Shown: positions 1 through 9,300 of the stretch, piece after piece
Numbering within the stretch: position 1 is the stretch's first letter
How the letters are laid out: each line of letters begins with the position of its first letter
NCBI RefSeq assembly: GCF_046630445.1
Contig: NC_092333.1
Coordinates: 355,355,001-355,419,000, forward strand
Reading direction: 5' to 3'
From: Rutidosis leptorrhynchoides
Taxonomy: Eukaryota > Streptophyta > Magnoliopsida > Asterales > Asteraceae
Length of the DNA: 64,000 nt
The notes under the pieces: generated by a model
Told to the model about the DNA's origin: nothing
What the model saw: only the letters and a program-made list of their open reading frames with translations
Database searches by the model: none
Translations under genes and position numbers: made by a program

Positions 1-199
1 ACGACCTAGGGGTCACGTACTATTATTATTGCCTTCTATTCGTAGAGGCACATTATCGGTTGTTAAACACTTGACGTTGGTTAAGATGTCACCTTTATTC
101 ATGAATGCAAACTTATTTTGAAACTGCATATAGTATTTGACCTTGTAATGATCCTGTTGTTGATGATTCGTACACGATGGTTTTGTACCGGGCATCACA
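1..199 (+). repeat. 3' end of the 5' LTR of element A
   Basis: These bases match the end of the 3' LTR at 28038-28236 and stop at the same ...CA terminus, directly before the primer binding site. The rest of this LTR lies left of the window. Confidence 0.93.
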
Positions 200-201
200 T
201 T

Positions 202-213
202 TGGTATCAGAGC
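202..213 (+). promoter_or_regulatory. Primer binding site of element A (tRNA-iMet type)
   Basis: TGGTATCAGAGC is complementary to the 3' end of plant initiator tRNA-Met, the usual primer of Tekay-type chromoviruses. It lies two bases after the LTR end. The leader from 214 to 536 holds no convincing ORF; it ends in a T-rich tract and TTTTTCAG immediately before the ATG of the extra ORF, which resembles a splice acceptor. Confidence 0.93.
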
Positions 214-536
214 ATTGGTTGTAGGGAATTAGGTTGCATTAGCGAGTCTAGACCAGACCGAGTAGGATTCACTAATAGGACTAATCTACAACTTGCTAGT
301 TTACTTGTTTCTGCGAAACTTGCTGCATGTTGCTGTTTACTTTTACTGCTATATGCTGTATGCTACTACATGACTTCACTACTGTATGATATTATCTGCT
401 TTCGATTGCATGATACTTGTCGTTATTGCCATGCTACTTACTGCTATAGATGATCTATACTGTCGTAGTTACTTTGCCTAATACGTGCTTGCTTTATGAC
501 TTACTGAAATGAGAAAAGTTATTTTTCCTTTTTCAG

Positions 537-1376
537 ATGTCGGATGTCCCGCCCGTTGTCATTTTGGAGAGCGACTTAGACTCATCCGCCACCTCGCCTA
601 CCATTGTTGCCGATTCTCAGATCCCGTCGTCGACACCATCCAGTGACTCTAGCGCTTCATCATCTGGAGCTAGTACCCATGCACCCGACCCAGTGATCAC
701 CTCAGACGGAGCCGAGGACCTACGGGAGATTCCAGCTCTACTTTCCCCAGGACCCTCGGAGCTACAGCACCATTCCGGTGGTGCTGTGATTCCCGGGGAG
801 AATGGGGAGGGTCCGTTCCGTAATGAGCATAACCATTGGTGCAGACGCCTTCCTGATGGACCTGTCGTGCCAATCCCGCCTTTCAGATACCGACTGATGA
901 TAGCCGGCCGAGCAGAGCCACCCGTGCAGCCACCCCTAGATGATTCCGACGACTCATCCTCCGACGACTCCAGCGATGAGGATTCCGATGAGGACCCTGA
1001 TGAGGCACCCGTGCAGCCACCCTCCACTCCGCCGAAGAAGCGGTATCGTTTTGATGGTACCGTTATTCCAGGGATTAACGGAGGTCGACCATTCGTTAAC
1101 GCACACGGACTGAGGACTAGGGTCACCGCCCGTAAGCGGGTTGTGCCTTACCCTGCTGATCCTTTCGTGCGTAAGGCTTATCGTTATGCACCATCTACTT
1201 CTGGTGCTGGACCATCTGCGCCATCGGCACCACCTGTACCATCCGCACTGCCTGCTCCACCATCTCCCTCTGTCGAGGAACTGACGAGGGAAGTGGAGAT
1301 CCTCCGTGCTCGGGTAACTGGGCTCGAGGACCAGATGTCCCACATAATGGACATCCTACACCCACCTTCACCATAG
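537..1376 (+). CDS. Extra 5' ORF (ORF0) of chromovirus A, acidic Ser/Pro-rich protein with SIM-like N-terminus
   Basis: Uninterrupted 279-residue ORF between the PBS and gag. I do not recognise a family. Residues 5-17 form a hydrophobic patch (VVIL) followed by ESDLDSS, which looks like a SUMO-interacting motif. A motif of the form G-x-VIPG-x-NG-x-x-PF-x-N occurs twice (near residues 81 and 180), so the protein has an internal duplication. Between the copies is a Ser/Asp/Glu stretch with the short repeat VQPP on each side. The C-terminal 35 residues are predicted coiled-coil like (heptad Leu/Val around EELTREVEILRARV). The start was chosen because ATG follows TTTTTCAG directly. Element B carries a shorter ORF at the same position with a similar N-terminus. 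It stays open while gag and pol of A are broken, which is notable. Function unknown. Confidence 0.7.
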   Translation: MSDVPPVVILESDLDSSATSPTIVADSQIPSSTPSSDSSASSSGASTHAPDPVITSDGAEDLREIPALLSPGPSELQHHSGGAVIPGENGEGPFRNEHNHWCRRLPDGPVVPIPPFRYRLMIAGRAEPPVQPPLDDSDDSSSDDSSDEDSDEDPDEAPVQPPSTPPKKRYRFDGTVIPGINGGRPFVNAHGLRTRVTARKRVVPYPADPFVRKAYRYAPSTSGAGPSAPSAPPVPSALPAPPSPSVEELTREVEILRARVTGLEDQMSHIMDILHPPSP

Positions 1377-1659
1377 GACATTTGTAGTAGATTTCATTAT
1401 GTAATCTCGTTTGTAGTTTCATGTATTACTTATGTACTGTACGAACCTATGCGGATGTATGCAACTTATTATTAATGAATGGAACTTTGTGTTGTTTAAT
1501 TCTTGCACGGTGTTCTATTTACGTTACTGTATGATGATTTCGTGGTATCTGTATCTAGTTGCATTACTTAATTAACATGTGCTGTGTTAATTCCATGTTG
1601 GTTACCATATACTATATTATTATTTTTTGAATGCTGAATTTTGACTTGAGTCAAAATTT
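1377..1659 (+). other. Noncoding spacer between ORF0 and gag of element A
   Basis: AT-rich stretch without ORF. It ends in a T-rich run and TTTAG about ten bases before the gag ATG, so it could be an intron or a ribosome re-entry region. No donor site stands out. Confidence 0.45.
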
Positions 1660-2984
1660 GTGTTTAGAACATCAATGGAAAACGGAAGATCAATGCCCAC
1701 AGCAGCACAGATCGAAGAAATGATCACTGAACGAGTAGCTGCAGCTTTAGCAGAAATGAACGCCCAAGCTCCACCAGTTAACCAGCCCATTCGTAACGGG
1801 TGCACATACAAAGAGTTTCAAAGCTGTAAGCCCCACTACTTTAGTGGAACTGAGGGGCCAGTAGGATTGACTAGGTGGTTTGAGAAATTAGAATATGTGT
1901 TCCGAGTTATCAACTGCTCAGAGACGAACGAAACCAAGTATGCCTCTTGTACGCTTTCAGACGACGCACTAACCTGGTGGAACACACTGGCTCAAGCAAA
2001 GGGTATTGATGAGGCGTATGCTACCCATGGGAGGAATTCAAATGGGCCATGATTGAGGAATATTGCCTCAGGACAGAGATACAGAAAATGGAGGCCGATT
2101 TTTGGCAGTTGAAGGTTGTGGGAAACGATCTCGATGGTTATAACCGTAGGTATCTGGAATTATCCCTGATGTGTCCTACCATGGTTACCCCGGAGTTTAA
2201 GCGTATGGAAATGTACTTGTGGGGACTTCCTAAGACCATTAAGGGAAATGTCACCTCTTCAAAACCAGCCGATGTCCCGGAAGCAATGCGCATGGCGCAC
2301 ACCTTAATCAACCAAATTATCAGCGATGAACCGGAAAGGGCAAAATCCGAATCGGGGGTTAGCAGTGAGAAGCGTAAGTGGGACAACAACAAGGGGAGAG
2401 CCTATGATCAAACCCTCGCTAAGAGGCACAGTGATGGGAGGAACCCCAATCCGAACCCTAGCTCGAACTCTAACTACAAGGGTAGTCTGCCGCAGTGCAA
2501 GAGATGCTACTGGCATCACACCGGGTACTGCAACGTGGTCTACAAAAAATGTAAAAGGACTGGGCATATTGGCAAAGACTGCAAGATCACCACCCTGAAT
2601 GTGAAGACAAACCCTACTGGACCAAGAAAGTGCTATGAATGCGGACAGACGGGCCACTTCAGAAATGAGTGTCCCAACAAGTGAAAGGACGGCGGACCAC
2701 CGCGTGGCAGAGCTTTCAATGTAAACGCAAAGGATGCCCGTGAGAACCCCGACTTGGTCACAGGTATATTTACTATCAACAATCTATTAGCATCTGTCCT
2801 ATTTGATACTGGTGCCAATAGAAGTTATGTATGTAGACATTTTTTCTCTAAGATAAATTGATCGTTAGTTCCTTTAAAAGAGAGTATGCTTGTTGAGGTA
2901 GCCAATGGGAAACTTGAGAAAGTTGACCAAATTGGCCGAGGAGCTATTATCAACATAGCTGGTGTGGATTTCGAAATTGACTTG
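1660..2984 (+). pseudogene. gag and start of protease of element A, broken
   Basis: Gag of a chromovirus: the capsid-like region holds [19 protein letters not shown] and LTWWN, then a basic linker and a CCHC zinc knuckle (CYECGQTGHFRNEC, about 2632-2673). Protease begins with the motif DTGANRSYV near 2805. Breaks seen: a one-base loss near 2020-2030 that shifts the frame (the frame resumes in the ORF from 2049), an in-frame TGA at 2682-2684 and another TGA at 2859-2861. The coding frame runs to 2984, where Athila-1 is inserted, and continues after 20129. Gag packages element RNA; protease processes the polyprotein. This copy cannot make an intact product. Confidence 0.9.
2980..2984. repeat. 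Target site duplication ACTTG of Athila-1 (left; right copy 20130-20134)
   Basis: ACTTG precedes the TGATAATG start of the 5' LTR and follows the ...ACATCA end of the 3' LTR. Removing one copy plus Athila-1 restores the protease reading frame of element A across the junction, which confirms the insertion boundaries. Confidence 0.96.
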
Positions 2985-2986
2985 TG

Positions 2987-3023
2987 ATAATGCTAAAAAC
3001 GAACATATATTTCATAGCATTAT
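2987..3023 (+). other. Stem-loop at the very start of the Athila-1 LTR
   Basis: ATAATGCTA at 2987-2995 pairs perfectly with TAGCATTAT at 3015-3023. The same stem is at 18141-18177 in the 3' LTR. Athila-2 has a different sequence but a stem in the same place (48204-48242). Confidence 0.75.
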
Positions 3024-3448
3024 TCCTCAAGAAAGACAAGCTTTTAGTTGCAATTGTTCTATTTACAAGTGATATTCGTTTAAATAATAAAAGGTGAAGA
3101 CAAAAGACAGATTCTACGAATTGAAGACGCAAACGACCAAAAAGCTCAAAAGTACAAAATACAATCAAAGAGGTTCCAATTATTGATAAGAAACGTCTCG
3201 AAATTACAAGAGTACAAGATTCAAAACGCAAAGTACAAGATATTAAATTATACGCAAGGACGTTCGATAATCCGGAACCGGGACATGAGTCAACTCTCAA
3301 CGCTCGACGCAACGGACTAAAAATTACAAGTCAACTATGCACATAAATATAATATAATATTTAAATAATTCTTATAATTATTTAATATATTATATTATTT
3401 ATAAAACCGTCGGCAGAAGAAAACAACCAAATATGAGCCTCCCTAGCT

Positions 3449-3497
3449 GGCCATGCGATCGCATGGCCTGGAAGGCATAAATCCATGCGATCGCATG
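3449..3497. promoter_or_regulatory. Palindrome pair in Athila-1 U3 (CATGCGATCGCATG twice, 32 bp apart)
   Basis: Perfect 14-bp palindromes at 3452-3465 (extended to 20 bp, 3449-3468) and 3484-3497, separated by 18 bases. The pair ends about 25 bp upstream of a TATA box, so it sits where an upstream promoter element would be. The same pair is in the 3' LTR at 18606-18619 and 18638-18651. Confidence 0.8.
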
Positions 3498-3521
3498 ATC
3501 CACAGTTCCAGCCAACATGCC

Positions 3522-3529
3522 TATAAAAA
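3522..3529 (+). promoter_or_regulatory. Probable TATA box of the Athila-1 LTR promoter
   Basis: TATAAAAA in the context CCTATAAAAATCGAGC, the clearest TATA box in this LTR. It would start transcription around 3550-3560 and defines the U3/R border by inference. Confidence 0.6.
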
Positions 3530-4992
3530 TCGAGCTTTGGTGCACCACAAATCCATCTATCTTTCTCTTTTCTCCATTCATACGATATATTTATATTTAT
3601 AATTTATATTTTAATTTTAATTTTAATTATAATTCTAATAATAAGGGTATGTTAGCGAATATTGTAAGGGTGTAAGTCGAAATTCTGTCCGTGTAACGCT
3701 ACGCTATTTTTAATCATTGTAAGTTATGTTCAACCTTTTTACATTAATGTCTCGTAGCTAAGTTATTATTATGCTTATTTAATCCGAAGTAATCATGATG
3801 TTGGGCTAATTACTAAAATTGGGTAATTGGGCTTTGTATCATAATTGAGATTTGGACAAAAGAACGACACTTGTGGAAATTAGACTATGGGCTATTAATG
3901 GGCTTTATATTTTTTTAACTAAATGATAGTTTGTTAATGTTAATATAAAGATTTACAATTGGGCGTCCCTATAACTTACCATATACACTCAATCGGACAC
4001 GATGGGCGGGGTATTTATATGTACGAATAATCGTTCATTTAACCGGACACGGGAATGGATTAATAGCCACTAGAATAATTAAAACAGGGGTGAAATTATG
4101 TACAAGGACACTTGGTATAATTGATAACAAAATATTAAAATCTTGGGTTACACTCAGTCGACATCCTGGTGTAATTATTAAATAAAGTATTAAAATCTTG
4201 TTACAGTTTAAGTCCCCAATTAGTTGGAATATTTAACTTCGGGTATAAGGATAATTTGACGAGGACACTCGCACTTTATATTTATGACTGATGGACTTTT
4301 ATGGACAAAAACCAGACGGACATATTAAATAATCCAGGACAAAGGACAATTAACCCATGAGCATAAAACTAAAATCAACACGTCAAACATCATGATTACG
4401 GAAGTTTAAATAAGCATAATTCTGTTATTTCATATTTAATTTCCTTTATTTTATATTTAATTGCACTTCTAATTATCGTATTTTTATTGTTATTGTATTT
4501 AATTGCACTTTTAATTATCGTACTTTTTAATTATCGCAAGTTTATTTTATCGCACTTTTATTATTCGCAATTTCATTATCGTTATTTACTTTATGCTTTA
4601 ATTTAAGTCTTGTATTTATTTTTAATATTTTACATTTGGTTTTAACTGCGACTAAAGTTTTAAAATCGATAAACCGGTCATTAAACGGTAAAAACCCCCC
4701 ATTTATAATAATAATATTACTTATATATATATATATTTGTATTTTTATAAAAGTAAACTAATATAGCGTTAAGCTTTGTTTAAAAAGATTCCCTGTGGAA
4801 CGAACCGGACTTACTAAAAACTACACTACTGTACGATTAGGTACACTGCCTATAAGTGTTGTAGCAAGGTTTAAGTATATCCATTCTATAAATAAATAAA
4901 TATCTTGTGTAAAATTGTATCGTATTTAATAGTATTTTCTGTAAAAATATAAGCTATTTTATATACTACTCTGCTAAAACATCAAGTATTTT

Positions 4993-5010
4993 TGGCGCCG
5001 CTGCCGGGGA
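4993..5010 (+). promoter_or_regulatory. Primer binding site of Athila-1 (tRNA-Asp type)
   Basis: TGGCGCCGCTGCCGGGGA begins eight bases after the LTR end. It resembles the complement of the plant tRNA-Asp 3' end used by Athila and Calypso elements, with one apparent mismatch (C in GCTGCC). The identical 18-mer is in Athila-2. Confidence 0.88.
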
Positions 5011-6392
5011 AACATCATTCTAGCTTAAAAGCCGGAAGCGTAACGCTAATATAAAAAAAAAGATTTTTATTTTTAGTACGCTTTTGTAAAAATACGTTTT
5101 AAATATTCAAAAATATTAAAAGAAAAACAAAAATATAAATATATTTTTTTAAGAGTTTGGTAAATATTTAAGTTTTATAAAGTTTCTTTATTTCTATTTT
5201 TTTTTAGTTTGTAAAAATTTAAGTTTTATTTAATTTATAAATATATTTTATATTTTACAGCAAAAACAGAAAAAAAAAATTTATTAATTCGGCCTGTACT
5301 GTAGCAGCCCACTCTGTGGCCCGAAACCCTAGCCCATGCGATCGCATGGCTGGGCAACTGAGGACTCATGCGATCGCATGAGCCCATCTGACACGCCCTA
5401 CTGAACCTGCCGACAGCATTAATTACGGAATATTATTAATTATTATTAATATTAAACCCTAATTAGGTTTAGTTATTATATTAATTAATTTTAGATATTA
5501 ATTAATTTTTATTTTTAGTTTAATTAGTTTATTTAAATTGTAAAATTAATAGTTTTATAAAATAAATAATATAAAAATAATATTTTTATAAAAATTGTAC
5601 TTTTTACAACTTTTTATATATTTTTATATTTTTTTTTCCTTTTTAATCGTTTTAGCATAATATTTGTATTTTTAGCTCATATTTAGTTTTAATTCATAAG
5701 TTTTTGCCATAATTATTTTTACTTCTAGATTTTTAGGCTTTGCCGTAGAATTCCTTAAGTTTTTTTTTAGACTAAGATTTAAGTGCTTTAGAATTTTGCG
5801 ACGCCTTTTTAAGTTTTAGTTTCTTTTTAATTCCATTTGGGATTTAGTTTTTCCTGTAAGCTTTAATATTTTTAGACACCTTTTACTATGTATCAATTAT
5901 CATTCCAATTAGTAATCTCAATTTGCGATTATAATTTTAAGTTAGTTGTAGTAATAAGGTTAGGTTAGTCAAGTACTTTTAAGTTTTATAAGTTTCTTTA
6001 ATTTTTCCGTCACCTTTTATTTTTCAACCATTTTTCTTTTTCGACATTTTTCCGACGAACTCTTTTTCTTTCTTATTTCTCGTTATTCTAGTTTTAGGAC
6101 ATAGATTTTTGTTCTACTCCTTATCTAAATTTCTTAAAATTACGAAAATTTATTTTAAGTGGTTAAATTGATAGACATCAAAATTATCTGGTTCGTAGTA
6201 ATAGTTGGATTTGTACGTGGACCGGGTTATTGGAGCCAAACAGTCCTCAATTATATTGAGACCAAACGAATCCTGCCCCTCTGCTGCATCTTTTGGCTAT
6301 TCGAAACGTGGACAAAATCAGAAAAGTCTATTGATTGGATAACTTATTATAATTTTTTCTTTCCTTTTTAAAACTAATAGGATATTCAGTGA
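5011..6392 (+). other. Long AT-rich leader of Athila-1
   Basis: Noncoding leader between PBS and gag. It holds a second palindrome pair (CATGCGATCGCATG at 5335-5348 and 5367-5380, again 32 bp apart) and a block at about 6189-6330 that is conserved in the leader of Athila-2, including 33 identical bases at 6270-6302. The rest is T-rich and low complexity. A 70-codon ORF here is not convincing as a gene. Confidence 0.75.
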
Positions 6393-9300
6393 ATGCACCG
6401 AGCAAGACGTTCACCACCTTTTGTACGTTCACCACCTGTAACTAGATCAAGACATTTAGCAAATATAACCGCCGTTGATTTCTCTTTAGAATCGTCATCC
6501 AGTCGACCAAGTACTTCAGTTCAAATTTCCGATAATCCATTTTTTGAACCCCACCTCACAATTGAGAATCCGGAGAATATTCAGGAACGGTTCGTAGATC
6601 CTGAACCACTAAACTTTCCCCCGGAACCACCAATCATTCAAACAGAGATTGTTGAGGAACGAACCATTAAATCAGAATCCTCTAGTGATTCCGATTCAAC
6701 AAATTCAATTATGGAGAATCTGGAACCTTTAAGTATGGAAGACCGAATGAGAGCTAAACGCACTGGCCAAGGTCACGCAATTACTCATCCAGACATTAAT
6801 GCGCCAGATTATGAAATCAAAGGACAAATTCTACACATGGTGACTAATCAATGCCAATTTAGTGGTGCGCCGAAGGAAGATCCAAATGAACATCTACGTA
6901 CCTTTAATAGGATCTGCACACTATTTAAAATCCGAGAAGTGGAGGATGAACAGATATATCTCATGTTATTTCCCTGGACTTTAAAAGGAGAAGCCAAAGA
7001 TTGGTTGGAATCGTTACCTGAAGGGGCGATTGATACATGGGATGTTTTAGTTGACAAATTTCTTAAACAATTCTTTCCTGCATCTAAAGCCGTAAGACTT
7101 CAAGCAGAAATTGTTACGTTTACACAGAAGCCAAATGAAACTCTATATGAGGCATGGACAAGATATGGAAAGTTGTTAAGAGGATGTCCGCAACATGGTT
7201 TAGACACCTGTCAAATAGTACAAATATTCTACCAAGGATGCGACATCACTACAAGGAAAGACATAGATATAGCAGCTGGTGGTTCTATTATGAAGAAAAC
7301 CGAAACTGATGCTTACAAAATTATTGATAACACTGCTTCCCACTCACATGAGTGGCACCAAGAAAAAGATATCATTAGATCATCTAAAGCAGCTAGAGCC
7401 GATTCTAGCAATGACTTAGATTCCATTTCCGCAAAGATAGATGCTGTGGAGAGATGAATGGAAAAGATGACTAAAGATATTCACTCAATACGAATTAGTT
7501 GTGAGCAGTGTGGAGGACCACATTTGACAAAAGATTGTCTCAGTATTGAATTAACAATGGAACAAAGAGAGAATATTTCATACATAAACCAAAGGCCTGG
7601 AAATAATTATCAGAATAATTATCAACCGCCAAGATCGATTTACAATCAAAACCAGAATTATAAACGAAATATTCCATACAACAACCAACAAGGTCCTAGC
7701 AATCAACAAGTATCCAATAATAATTACAATCAGCAAAGACCGAATTTTCAAAACAAACCACCACAACAAACCGATGATAAAAAGCCGAATTTAGAAGATA
7801 TGATGACGAAGCTAGTTGAAACTCAAACGCAGTTTTTCACCTCTCAGAAACAAACCAATGAACAAAATGCTCAAGCATTTAGAAATCAACAAGCTTCTAT
7901 TCAAAATCTGGAACAAGAAGTAAGTAACCTAGCAAGGTTAATAGGTGAAAGAAAACCGGGAAGTCTACCTAGTGATACAAATGCTAACCCCCAGAATGAA
8001 ACAGCTAAAGCCATTACCACAAGAAGTGGTACAACACTTAAACCACCGAAAATACCTGTAACTTCTGATGAAACTATTCCTACTCCACAAGAACCACAAC
8101 CTGATCAAGATAAGGAAAAAGAACCGGTAGTTGAAAAGGTTAATGAAGATAACACAGTTAAGGATAAACCTTATGTTAAACCATACCAACCACCACTTCC
8201 TTACCCAAGTAAAATGAAGAAAGAGAAACTTGAAGCCGAGCAATCCAAATTCTTGGATATGTTTAAACAGATAAATTTAAATCTTCCTTTCATTGATGTG
8301 ATTTCAGGAATGCCTAGATATGCTAAATTCTTGAAAGATCTAATCTCAAATAGAAAGAAAATGGAAGAGCTCTCGGCTGTTACTATGAATGCTAATTGTT
8401 CAGCAGTGCTGTTGAATAAGATACCAGAAAAATTATCTGATCCAGGAAGTTTCACAATTCCATGTTTTCTGGGTAGTCTTAGTTCAATAGAAGCATTGGC
8501 AGACTTAGGTGCTAGTATAAATTTAATGACGTATTCACTATACACTAAACTAGACCTTGGAGAATTGAAACCAACTAGAATAAGCATACAACTAGCCGAT
8601 AGATCAATAAAATATCCTAGAGGGATAATGGAGAACATGCTAGTTAAAGTTGGTACTTTAGTATTTCCAGTAGATTTTGTTGTTTTGGACATGGAAGAAG
8701 ATTCTCAAGTTCCTCTCATATTAGGAAGACCATTCTTAAACACGGCTAAAGCAATGATAGACGTGTTCGGTAAGAAATTGACCCTAAGTATAGAGGATGA
8801 GAGTGTTACCTTTTCAGTTGATAGAGCAATGCAACAACCACAATCTGCAGATGATACATGTTATTATATTCAAACTATAGATGCACATGCAGAATTATTA
8901 GAAGAATTTCCAGAATTACAAGGAACGGGAGAATGTTCTTTAGGAGAAGGTAATGAACCAATTGATGAAGCTGAAATGTTAGCTACACTTATAGCTAATG
9001 GATATGAACCAACAACAGAAGAAATTCAAATGCTAAAAGAAGAAGACAGATATCGATACAAATCATCGATAGAAGAACCTCCGAAATTAGAGTTAAAGCC
9101 ACTTTCAAACCATTTGGAATACGTTTATTTACATGGTGAATCTGAATTACCTGTAATAATATCATCTTTTCTTACTGAAAATGAGAAATCACAACTCATT
9201 TCTGTGTTGAAAGCTCATAAACCAGCCATTGCATGGAAGATTCATGATATTAAAGGAATAAGTCCTTCGTATTGCACACATAAAATCCTTATGGAAGAAG

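Larger units (their letters stand above)
2985..4984 (+). repeat. 5' LTR of Athila-1
   Basis: Starts TGATAATGCT and ends ACATCA; the same sequence recurs at 18139-20129. It contains the terminal stem-loop, the palindrome pair and a TATA box described separately. The rest is AT-rich with no ORF of note. Confidence 0.96.

Noticed and set aside
617..1126. Minus-strand ORFs opposite ORF0 of element A
   Set aside because: Shadows created by the GC-rich, Ser/Asp-rich composition of the plus-strand ORF.
2950..3312. Minus-strand ORF of 120 codons repeated at 18122-18466
   Set aside because: It lies in the LTR and is duplicated only because the LTR is; no protein family features.
6159..6371. A small conserved protein in the Athila leaders (RILPLCCIFWLF in both)
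   Set aside because: The base differences between the two elements in this stretch mostly change residues, and flanking frames do not match, so conservation looks like an RNA or DNA signal.
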